A stretch of DNA of 64,000 nt from Chaetoderma sp. LZ-2023a (taxonomy: Eukaryota; Mollusca; Caudofoveata; Chaetodermatida; Chaetodermatidae), in contig CM067366.1 of assembly GCA_034401795.1 (NCBI GenBank), positions 80,423,647-80,487,646 on the forward strand, read 5' to 3'. The notes beneath the pieces were generated by a model. It worked only from the letters and a program-made list of their open reading frames with translations. It made no database searches and was not told where the DNA came from. Both the position numbers and the translations under genes were made by a program. Each line of letters begins with the position of its first letter. Position 1 is the first letter of the stretch. This document shows, one piece after another, positions 1 to 11,800 of this stretch.

Positions 1-744
1 ATAAACATATTGATCATTAAGTAGTAGTATACATCAGGGTTGGGATCCAGTACAGTCAGCTGTACTGAGGTTAAGTATGAGTACTTTGGCAAAGTACTTG
101 AGGCTGAGTACAAGTACATGTACTTTTTAGCAATTGTACTGAGGCTACGTACGAGTACATTGTAAATGTACTTGAGTATGAGTACAAGCACATATTAATA
201 CCAAACTGTCATCCATGGTGGCTATGGATGGAGTGGGGGAGAACAACCGCACTATAATATTCCCCTGTACTTGCTATATGGGGCGGAGTTGTTGTGAATT
301 CTGTAAATATACATGTGAATATAAAATATGGCTTCCGTAGTGGTGTTTCCCTCTATTTGCTTACAAAATAAAGGTACCTTGTTGAATATTTTGGACATCC
401 ATGTAATCGGACTGAATGGTGTTGCTACCATGGGCGGCATTAGCTCTCAGCCAAATTAGTGTCAAAACATTTCATAGAATATTTACTAATGCTTTTAATG
501 ATACAGAGAAAATGACAAATTCATTAAAACAACAAATAACCAGTTGAATATTTTTTTAATAATTTGATTGGCAGTTGCTCCTAACATAGGCAGAAATTAC
601 CTCCAGTCAAATTATTTTCAAAATATTTAACAGAATATTTACTTCATAGAGAATATGCTGAATTCCTGGCATGATTGCAATGTATAATATTTCATCAGTG
701 AAAGGGTTAAATTAGAAATAATTTATTTCAGATAAACCATGTAG

Positions 745-840
745 TAATGTTGAATATTTTGAAATTAATTTGACTGATAAACATTACTGCTAATGGCGGC
801 ATTCACTTCCAGTCAAATTATTTTTGAAATTTCCAACATT
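745..840. repeat. Hairpin repeat with TTGAATATTTTG / AAAATATTCAA type arms
   Basis: One of several copies of an approximately 100-bp palindromic repeat, with arms close to GTTGAATATTTTGAAACTAA and its complement. Others are at about 355-480, 535-640, 6237-6335, 7285-7385, 18488-18590, 19676-19760 and 41462-41535. Some copies lie inside the TGACGTCA-rich MITE, where they form its central hairpin. Confidence 0.5.
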
Positions 841-881
841 GAACGTTATTGTTAAAATAGTTTATGTAATATTAACATTGA

Positions 882-1111
882 TTAATCCTTCAACACTTAA
901 ATTTGTTCAAGAAAGTTTCAATTTTCTCATAGAAATTGTTAATTTGCATCATTATCTCTGAAAATTTAGCACTGGAATTACTGGCTTTCTTATCAAGCCA
1001 GTTATTCCAGTGTTCAATTTTCAAAAAAAGTCTTCTCTTGGTCTCCAAATTGACATTTTCCAAGACCACTGCAGAAGGCTTTTTTCACTGGATTGAGTGT
1101 TAAAAGGTTAA
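882..1111. mobile_element. TTAA-ended hairpin MITE, copy a
   Basis: Bounded by TTAA at 882-885 and 1108-1111, with imperfect terminal inverted repeats and a central palindrome around ACTGGAATTACTGGC. It belongs to the family described at 6479-6718 and sits inside the hAT element, so it is probably the younger of the two. Confidence 0.6.
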
Positions 1112-2257
1112 GAGTTGGGAGGTCTATAAAGCCTGAAATAATAGGCTTTGTCCACTTCCATTGTCAGGACTATCACGCATGAATGGTACCTTATCAGTAG
1201 GCATATAATTGCCCAGACCAGGTATTTGTTGACATAAGGCTTGCGCAAGAGCGTAAGCTCTGTTCAAACCGCCCTACATCAATCTGTCAACACTTTCAAT
1301 GATAAATAATCAGAAGTAACCATTTTTATGCTGCTAAAAAGATTCTATTGAACATTTTGAAAGTTATTTGGTGGTAGGTCTTGCTGTTTTAAGCAGAAAT
1401 TATGGTTTCCAGACAAATTATCGGCTTAATTATGGTTTCCAGACAAATTATTAAGTTTACCTGTATGACTGCCTTGAAAGGTAGATAAAGAGGGTTTTAG
1501 TAATAGTGCATCGGCTTCACTTCTTATTTCCTATTCGCATACCTACAGCAGTTGCACATTTCAACACAAACATCCAGGATTTCAATTTCAAACAGCTATG
1601 TTTTTAAATATTTTGAAATTAATTTGGCTAAAAGCAGTTGCTAGCTCAAGCGGCATGGATTCAAATTCAATTTATGTTTAAAATATTCAACAATTTCCAG
1701 TATAACAGCCTTGAATTTAGATAAAAAGGTTTCATTGTCATTAGTCATTTCAGTCATTAGTCAAATGCTTGTTATCTTATTCCCTATAAACATACCTGCT
1801 ACAGCAATTGCCCTTTTCCAGACAAACACCCATAATTTCAATTTTAGAACTTTTAAAAACAAATGACTACATGTATGAAAACATATTAGAAGGCAGATTA
1901 ATTTCACAATTTTAGCAGATAACACCAAGTCAGTTAAATTGTTTTCAAATATTTACTAGATTTCATATCACCTCTCTGAGAGCTAGTCCTTGGAATTTTG
2001 AATAAAAAGAATAAAGTATGCATATAATTTTTATGTAGAAAATGGTTAAGTACTCAGCATGTACTCTTAAGTACTTAGAAGTACAAGTACAGAGTTTGTA
2101 CTCGAGTACAAGTACAAGTACTTTGGAAATGTACTGAGGCTGAGTACAAGTACATGTACTCATAAAAAGCCACGTATACTGAATACATGCGAGTACTTGA
2201 AAATCTGTACTCGAGTATACAAGTACTGAGTACATTGGCCCCAACCCTGGTATACAT

Positions 2258-2782
2258 CTGGCAAAGAGTTCAAGTTGATGTATGAATTACACATACAATG
2301 CTATTCTGTCTTAAGTTTTTTACATCTCCACAAATGGCCTCTCTCTAAGATTTAACTAGAATGTGAATACCCACCTATGTCTCATTGTCTGCTATCATAT
2401 GAGTATCTGGAATAAACAAATTGGTTGAATTCAGCCATCTTTGGCATTCTCCCCACCCCAATCCCAAAGGTGGGGTCTATTGTCAACATCACCTCACAAC
2501 CCGCGCAATCATGAGTACCTCACACTAAATTTGGCTTAATTCTGCCAACGTTGCCATTCTGCCACCCACCCAACCACACACACACCAGCCCATCCCACAC
2601 ACTCCCACACCCTGGAGGTGGAGCCTAATATAAACATTGCCTCGCAATCACCAATCACATGAGTAACTAACATTTCAAATTGGTTGAATTCTGCCAAATC
2701 TGACTTTCAGCCTCCACCTTCACTCTGGCAGCAATAACTTTCAGATACAATTTTTTAATATTCTTTTATAAAACGTTCTCAC
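2258..2782. other. RanGAP1 intron 8 remainder, no gene seen
   Basis: AT-rich intronic sequence with a CA/CCCA-rich stretch near 2560-2620. No exon, RNA gene or clear repeat end could be identified. Confidence 0.6.
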
Positions 2783-2882
2783 CATCAAGATCTAACATCT
2801 CCAGGTTTGTCTTAGACTGAATAGCCTCTACTATTGCCTGAGCACCGTCAATACGGATCTCATTCCCATTCAACAGCAACTC
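2783..2882 (-). CDS. RANGAP1: RanGAP1 exon 8
   Basis: A 100-bp exon with acceptor TTCTGTAG and donor GTGAGA. It encodes [20 protein letters not shown] and ends with LEMLDLDG, one base into a codon, which corresponds to the LEKLDLNGN repeat of RanGAP1. The next exon was sought between 1 and 2782 and not found, so it probably lies outside the window. Confidence 0.9.
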
Positions 2883-5800
2883 CTACAGAAAAAGAACAGT
2901 AATAGTAAGATGTGTGCATTTAAATAGCACCCAAGGGGCAGAACAAGTCGTCGATTCAAAGGTATGATCTTTCTATGGAAGCCAAACAAGAGGCCTAAGG
3001 GCCTGTGGCACTCGCCTGGACCATTAGCATTTCAACCATTTGCATTTAAATAGATATGATGAATAATTATTGGAAAATCCAATATGGCCACCAAAAAAAT
3101 TAACCAATCAAAATTCTCATTTGATTTCTTGAAGCCTATCATTACAGGGTCGTTCCACCCAAATGTGTTTGATATCGAGCCGTCGTAGTAATGGTTGCGA
3201 TTTAAAGGCTTCTGGAAAACTTTTCGAAAGTCCAAGGTGGCTGCCGAAAAAAACCACCCAATCAAACCACCCATTAGAAGTCTTTAAGCCGATCACCATA
3301 GGATCATTACACACAGGTTTCGTTGAAATCTGGCCATTGATTAGCATTGTAAAGTATTTCTGGAAAATCCAAAATCGTTGCCAGAAAAATTAACCAATCA
3401 AAATTCTATATATACGTTCTGAAGTTTAGCCACCGAGGGTACTTCCAACTGATTTCACAAAACCTTTGAAAAAGCCAAGATGCGTGCCGAAAAAATTTAA
3501 CAGTCACAATTCTGGGTACAGCTTCTAAAGCCTGCCTCCATAGGGTCCTTTCCATCCAAGTCTGGTTGAAATCACCCAAGCAGTTAATGAGGACTAAACA
3601 ATTTCCGGTATTTTTTGTCATAAAATTCAAGATTGTCACGAAAAAATTGACCATTTAAAATTATGTATACAATTTCTGAAAACTACACCAATAGGGTCCT
3701 TCCACAGCCAAACTAGATTGAAATCTGCCAAGCGGTCAATGAGGTATAGGGTTTTGACAATTTCCGGTAAATTTTAAAAATAAAACCTAAGATTTTCACC
3801 AAATAATTGACCAATAAAAATTCTGTATACAACTTCAGAAGCCCACATGGATAGGGTCCTTTCAGTCAAATTAGGCTAAAATCTTTCAAGCAGTTAATGA
3901 GAAAATATGACACTTACCAATAATTTTTAAAAATAAAATTTAAGATTTTCACCAAAACAAATTTACCAATCAAAAATCAGAATAGATGTTCTAGCCCTAC
4001 CTCCATAGGATTCTTCTAGCCAAATTTGGGTGAAATCTGTCAAGAAGCTAAGGAGAAGATACGTTTTGACACTTTACGATAATTTTAAACAAGAGGCCCA
4101 AAGGGGGGCCTGTATCGCTCACCTGGACCATATGCATTTCAACCAGAATGTTCATTAACAATAAGTAGAGCTCTAATGAGTTGAGCAGACTTGTAGCAAG
4201 AAAACAGAGGCCATGTTCCTTTATGTATCAAATTCTCTTGAAACCTAACATCTGCAGGTTTGAACAAACTTTAATGGCTCTTAGTTACCAATATCATCTC
4301 CCAAATTTCGGCCCGATCACTTCAGCAGTCTGGTGATCGTTATCTCGAAAATTAGGCCATCCACGTTCAAAAGTGAACAAACTTGGTTCAGCGCTTGCCC
4401 TAGATGATATTTCATGAGTTCTGAATCGATCCCTCAAACGACTTCGGAGATTTTTAAAGAAATTTCTAAAAAACAGCCAAAATCCAAGATGACCGCCGGC
4501 CCAATCAGCTTCGTTTGAACAAACCTGAATCTCTATGCCCTGCCAAATATAATTCAAATTGTCCCAGTAGTTATCGAGAAGACATTTTAAATTTCCCATT
4601 GCTTTAGTATGGGAGCTTTTGGCAGGAAATAATCCAAGATGGCCACCAGACCATTTATCCAACCGTTTCGAAAATTGCAAATTTGGGATCAGAATACTAA
4701 AAAAACACAGATAATACCAATTTTGGCCCCAAAATCCATCAAATAAAAAAATCCAATATGGCCACCAAATACGCTATTTTGATTGGCACACAGCGGCCAT
4801 GTTTTTGACGGTTCAACTTCCTTTGAACAAACTTTATGGCCCTTAGTCCCTAATCATATCTGCTAAATTTCCACCCGGCTCGTACAGTGCTTCTGGAGAA
4901 GTCGTTTTCGCTAAAACTGGGTCAACCAAGATGGCCACCGAACCATTTGACCAATCAACTTCCCTTGAACAAACTTGGTTCAGCTCTTGCCCTAGATCAT
5001 ATTTCATGCATTTTGCATCAATCCCACCAGCGGTTTCGGACAAAATTTTTAAAGACGTTTCCTAAAATCGGACAAAATCCAAGATGGACACCGGCCAAAT
5101 TGGCCGATCGGCTTCATTTCAACAAACTTGGATCCCTATGCCCTAAGGATGCTTCCTGTCAAATATAATTGAAATTGTCCCAGTGGTTCTTGAGAAGTCG
5201 TTTAAAGGAAAAGTTGATGGACAGATGGACGACGGATGGATGGACACACGACGGAGTCACCAAGGCATAAGCTAAAAACAACACCTAAGATTTTCACCAA
5301 AAAAATTTACCAATTAAAAATCTTAAAATATTTCTAGAGCCTACCACTATATGATGCTTCCAGAAATTTTTTGTTAAAATCTGTCAAGAAACTAAGGATG
5401 TGATGCATTCTGACACTTTCATGTACATTTTTTTTTTAATCTGAGATTTTAATCTACAAAATTGAGACCAATCAAAAATGTGTATATAAGATTTAGAACC
5501 TACGTCGACAGAATGTTTCAAGCCACGTTTGCTTGAAATCTCTCAAGAAGATAAGGAGATGCGCTTTGACACTTTCCGGTAGATTTTTAACAAAATCTAA
5601 GACTTTCACCCACAAAACTGACCAATCAAAAATCTAAATAGATGTTCTAGAGCCTACCACGATATGATCCTTTCAGGAAAATTTAATTGAAATCTATCAA
5701 GAAGCTCATGAAGAGATGCATTTTGACACATTTTGGTAAATCATTTGCAAAATCTAAGATCATCACCCAAAAAATTGACCAATCAAATATCTGAATAAAA

Positions 5801-8800
5801 GATCTAGAACCTACATAGAATGCTTCAAGCCAAATTTGGCTAAAATCTCTCAAGAACCTAAGGAGATGCATTTTGACACTTTGGTGAAAAAAATTGATCA
5901 ATCAAAAATTTTAATAGAGTTTCTAGAGCCTACCTCCATAGGGTCCTTCAAACCAAATTTGGCTGAAATCTGTCCAGTAGCTAAGGAGGAGATGCATTTT
6001 GCCACTTTCCAGTACATTTTTATAAAATCTAAGATTTGACATAAAAATTTTAAAATCTGAATACAACAAGCACTAAACATGGATCTCCTAATGTTTAACC
6101 GCCTAATGGACCTTTACATTTTTAGCTATGCCCCGCCCATCACTAGCTAAGCTCCACCCACACCTCGCCGTGTTGGGATTGATCGATCCCCGAATGCCCT
6201 AGCTATCAATTTCTTGAAAACTATACAGGGATGCTGTTGAATATTTTGTAACTAATTTGACTGGGTGCTGTTGCTGCCTATGGCAGCAACAGCACCCAGT
6301 CAAATTAGTTTCAAAATATTCAACATAATATTTATTAAATCGTAAAAGCAAACAATTTGTACAACAACGCATAGACCGTCTTCAAATATGTGTTCGTGAT
6401 GTACTTATCGACGTCATTCATTATGTCATTGTACACATCACACAGTTCATTATGACGTCATATGATGGGATTCTTTTTTTACCCCTTTAATGGTCAAATT
6501 TGGTCAAGAAAATCTAAATATTTCCTTATTGAATGTCTATTTGCAGGCCAAGAAAGGATTATCTTTGAAAATTTACCCCTTGAATGACTGGCTCAGTTAT
6601 CGAGTCGGGCATTCTGGTGAGAAATTTTTAAAAACAGTCTTCTCTTGACCTGCAAATGGACATTACTGAAGAACCCTGCAACGGCCAGTTTTGGCTGGCT
6701 TGACCATTAAAGGGTTAATGAATATCCATTTACAGCTCAAGACTATTTTTGGAAATTTACCACTGGAATAACTGGCTCGGTTATCGATCCTGTCATTTCA
6801 GTTGTAAATTTTCAAAAATACCTTTCTCTGCAATTATAAATGGTCATTTATCCAGGTCAATACAGTGGCTTACTTGGCAGACTTGGCCATGAACGGGCTA
6901 ATATAGGTAATTTTATTTGAGAATCAAAGGTTATATTACTCTGAGTTTGTCATGGCCATGTTGGAGTGATGTCGCGAGCGCCAGGGCACCTTGTGTCCTC
7001 ACTAAACAGTCACCAAAATTAATCACTTCTAGATTCTGCAACTTTGGCAAGGACTGTAATAAAAACATACAACAATTCACATTCAAGTTTTTAACAAAGC
7101 GCTATCTGTTATCAATACCACAATAGACCTTTCCAGAGTATCCATCTATCAATCTGACATCATATGATGTCATAATCAGCTAAGTGGCGTGTAGGATTAC
7201 ATCATAAATGGTTCTATTTGGCCCGTCTTTAACTCTTAATAGACTGACGCGTTGTATGAATTGTATGACTCTACTATTTAATAAACATGCTGTTGAATAT
7301 TTTGAAACTAATTTGACTTGATGCTGTTGCTGCAGCAGTGCCAAGTCAGCAGCAACAGCGCCCAGCCAAAATATTCAATAGCTTACCTGTATAGTTTTCT
7401 GGAAATTGATAGACAGAGTTCAGAGATCGATCGATCCCAACACAAGCGAGGTGTGGGTGGAGCTTAGCTAGAGATTGGCGGGGCGTAGCTAAAAATGGAA
7501 CAGTCCATTGAGTGGCTTGAAATACAAAACAAAAACTTACTTATTCATCAAACAACATATTTAAAAAAATTAACCCTTACAATACTGGTAACAAAACTTA
7601 ATTCTTAGTTGATAGCTGAAGGACATGTGCATAGTTTGGAAACAATGTTGCTGTAAGCTGTTGCTGTCGTAGACCACAACATTGCTTCCTAAAAAAACAT
7701 TAGCATTCATATTAACCACTTAACGCTCAAAGCGGCCAAAATGTCTTCTGGAGTGGTCTTGGAAAATGTCCATGTGCAGACCAAGAGAAGACTATTTTTG
7801 AAAACTTATTACTGGAATGAAATTAGGAAATTGAAATATCAGCTAGAACCATTTTTATTCTCAATGTCATATTAACTACAGCTATCACGACTATTATTCA
7901 AATCTTGGCCACATTCTGATAACAAGAATTTTTTTTAATCAATTTGACTTAGCCTCAAGCTATATTTGTATCCTCTAAGAGAACTATTGCGGCACAAATA
8001 ATCAACTGACAGACTTCTCTCGACAAATCACAGCAAAAGATAATCTTCATAAATCTCTCAAAGTACCAGTAAAGGGTTACAAACCTAATGCCATAATTGA
8101 ACAGAGTCCATTTTCCTAATAGAAATGTCTTTAGTGAGTGAAAGGACATTAACAAGCTTGGCATAAATTGACCAAAATTCACAAATGTAAGATTTAATGT
8201 CATTCTTTCCTCACCTTTGCCATAGATATAGCGCCTTTGGCTGTGAAGATATTGTCATTAAGATTGAGTAATCGTAGTTGTACATTAGCCTCTAAAGCAT
8301 GTGCAATAGCTGTGATTCCTGGGTGGGTAATGCTGTTCTGCATCATGACAACCTCTCGCAGTGTACCAATAACCTGTGGAACAGAAGAACACTGCCTGTA
8401 AACACTGGAAAGCAATCAGAATAATTCGAGAAAAAATATACTCTAATATATACTCTAATAGCGGTAGCCGTTTTGATTACACCGGCACCAATTAGTGACA
8501 CTGCTGGCCCTTCACGTGCCATCGTGTATCAACTGTGTGAGCAGGTACCACAGACCTGAATAAAATGGAACTTTCCACTTTATCCATCCAACACATGATG
8601 TCTTGATTAACTACGCGATGTGTAGAATGACATCATAATGACGTCATGAACGACGTAGATAGGTATGTCAACAGCGCCCAGTCAAATTAGTTACAAAATA
8701 TTCAACAGCTTACCTGTATAGTGTTCAGGAATTTGATAGTTAAGGCACGCAAGGATTGATTAATCCCAACACAGTGAAGTGTGGGTGGAGCTAAACTAGA

Positions 8801-11800
8801 AGTGGGCGGGGCATTGCTAAAACTGGAAAGGTCCATTTCGTGAGCAAAATGGACATTCACTAAAGAAAACAAAACATCAAATGAACATTCCTCAAGATTC
8901 CTACAAAGGATGGTTTAGTCTGCGTTGCCAATGAGAGGGTTAAGTAGCTCTGTCCTTTCAGCTCACAAGATAGCACTCAATAGCATTCTCTCTGTATTTA
9001 CTTATCAAGTTGCTGTGTCCAAGGAGCTTGTTGTGTCCAAGGAGCTTGTTGTGTCCAAGGAGCTTGTTGTGTCCAAGGAGCTTGTTGTGTCCAAGGAGCT
9101 TGTTGTGTCCAAGGAGCTTGTTGATATACTAGTTAATGCTTTAATGAGCCAAACTGACCTCTACACTGGTTTTGATAAATGTCCACTTGCAGATTATTTT
9201 TAGAAATTTGACCGCTGAAATGCCTGACTCGATTACAGCTCTTCAAGTCGTAAAATTGTAAATAGTAGTACTCTCTTGGAATGCAAATGGACCTTCAACA
9301 AAGCAAATATTCTTAAATGTTCTTGACCAGGCTTGACCATTAAAGGGTTAAAGCAATATGTACACTCACAAGACTATACTTACCTTGAAAGCATCTGCAA
9401 TGGCCATAGCTCCCTCATTCTCGAGTCGATTTCTCCCACATATAAACACCTCTAGAGAGAGTGGCTTCCCACTCCGACTGCTGTTTTGGTGGCAAGCAAT
9501 TAGGCTCTTTGATAACATCTGAAAGCACCACAATAACAATAAACATATATGATTGACTAATATTTTCATTGATTTTAAATAATACCTTACAGCATAGTCG
9601 CTGCTATACATTTATAATTTCAAATCTTAGGCAGCAATGGCTTCCAGTCAAATTATTCTAAAAATATCCAATAAAATAGTTACATGTAATAAAATGCACA
9701 TGCATCCGGTGTTGCTCCCTGCGAAAAAGCTAATGTAATTGAATTACATGTTGTCTTGATTGCTTATGGGTTAGCTAGCTGCTCACTATTATGGTGAGTG
9801 AAGCATCATTCCTGGCTACTTAGATTCAGATAACCTCCAGGGGGATGATTTCATATTTTGTGGCATGCATCTATATGCATATTTTGTCAAACTCATATTG
9901 CGAGTTGATGATTAACCATGTCACTCTTTAATGTAACCCTTTAATGGCCGATATTTTCCAAAAATTGATATTTTTCAAGAATGAATGCCCATTTGCCGGC
10001 TAGCATGGCTAAGATAAGACATCTTAACCCTATTTTTGAAATTTTACCACTGGAATGACTGGCTCGATTATCGAGCCAGTCATTCCAGTGGTAAATTTCC
10101 AAAAAAGTCTTATCTTGGCCTGTAAATAGACATTCCTGAAGACCACTGTAACGGCAGGTCTTGAACAGAATAGGGTTAACACTTAATGACTTTGGCTGTG
10201 GTCTTGAGAAATGTCCATTTGCAGATCATAAAAAGGTTATTTTTTAAAATTTACCAATCTTTTCTCGGATATGTAAATGGACAATAAACGAAATCTAGGA
10301 TTTCTTTTTTCACGAGAGAGTTGATACTTACCTCCCTAATACTTTTGATATTGCTAAATATTGGCTTTCACTCAATAAACACTCAGATTTAAAACAGTTA
10401 GGTGCCCCTACTGGGCAGGGAGTCAGAGCGTAGTCTGGCGGATGCCAGCCCCACCTCCGCGCATGCGCAGACTAGCACTTCCTCTGACTAGATTATTGGC
10501 TGACACACATGCAACTATTAAGAGCCTGAAGACCGAGCCTCTGTGGGGTGGAGAGGCCGGGTCCGTATCTAGGGAGGTAAGTATCAACTCTCTCGTGAAA
10601 AAAGAAATCCTAGATTTCGTTTATTTCACTTCAAGAGTATACTTACCTCCCTAATACTTTTGATATTGCCAGAATTCGAAAGTGAATCTGGCGGGAGGGA
10701 GGCGAGGTCAAAAGACCAGCTCATCCCTATACGCTTTTCTGCGTTTAAGGCACTTAAACTTCTGAAACTGTAAGAAAAAACAGTCAGGATTTGACTAACC
10801 ATCGGATAACACCACCGATGTATGAGAGATGACCGAATGTCATATGCGCTCCCCCCCCCTCCTTCCTGGGAGGAAGAGTCGACTGACCTCAATGTCCTAT
10901 ACGCTCTCTACGTACAAGTGCCATGTACTACAGGACAGAGACGAAAAAGCTCCATTTTCGTAACTCTCAACAATGAACCACACAAATACACAAACCATCA
11001 CCATATTAATAACGGGTAATCGTGACAATACAATCAACAACGGACAACACATGAACAAGACTGACCTTGTTGAAAATGGCTGCTGACATCATCTTCCCAT
11101 TGGTAAAGACTGATGCAGGCCCAAAAAAGTGGGTGTTTCCATAAATTAATTGTGAAATATATAAGTAATGAGGAAAAACCTCCTCAAAAAATATAAACCG
11201 ATTTATTTTTTCAAAACCGACAAGGCGAGAGGATTAGAGGTGTCACGGAGATAATGGTCTGTAAAACTTGACTCACAGTGCCACTGAGCCACCGACATAA
11301 TATCATCCACAGGGACCCCATTAAATAGGGCCGTGGATGTCACTACGCCGCGGACACTGTGAGCCTTGGCCACGTCAACCTGCTTCCCGGTGGCGGATCT
11401 ATGGCAAAACTGAATGCATTCCACAATCCACCTGGAAATGGTGTCCTTAGAAGCCCTCCCATGGGGCTCAATATATGACAACCATAACGCTGACTGGTCG
11501 GTGCGCCATGCCGCCGTACGTTGTTTGTACCGGCGCAGCGCCCGGATGGGACACCATGCTTTAGAATTAGGATCATATCTAGTTAAAGCAGGCAAAATAA
11601 TAGGTTGACCTGGATATTTCAACGACTGATTTTTAGCCAAGAAATTAATCCTAGGTAGCAGCTTAAGGCCTTCCCCTGAAACCACAAAACGGTCATCCTC
11701 GGCTGATAAGGCATGAATTTCACTCCTACGCCTAGCCGAGGCCGCAGCAATTAAAAACACAGTCTTCAGTGTTAATAGTTTCATAGAAATGGAACTAAGT

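Larger units (their letters stand above)
35..2249. mobile_element. hAT-type non-autonomous element with GTAC-rich subterminal arrays
   Basis: The ends are a perfect 10-bp inverted repeat, CAGGGTTGGG at 35-44 and CCCAACCCTG at 2240-2249. They are flanked by a perfect 8-bp direct duplication GTATACAT (27-34 and 2250-2257). An 8-bp duplication and a CAGGG start are hallmarks of hAT transposons. Both subterminal zones (about 60-200 and 2045-2235) are packed with GTAC, AGTACAAGTAC and GTACTTGAG motifs. No transposase ORF is visible, so it is non-autonomous. The interior holds nested hairpin elements and a 25-bp direct duplication near 1388-1449. It lies in RanGAP1 intron 8. Confidence 0.85.

Noticed and set aside
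2986-6085. Coding exons in the 155-bp repeat array, because of many ORFs of 60-130 codons
   Set aside because: ORFs occur on both strands, follow the repeat periodicity and carry no recognised domain.
9015-9122. CRISPR-like array
   Set aside because: The repeats are contiguous with no spacers, in an animal intron.
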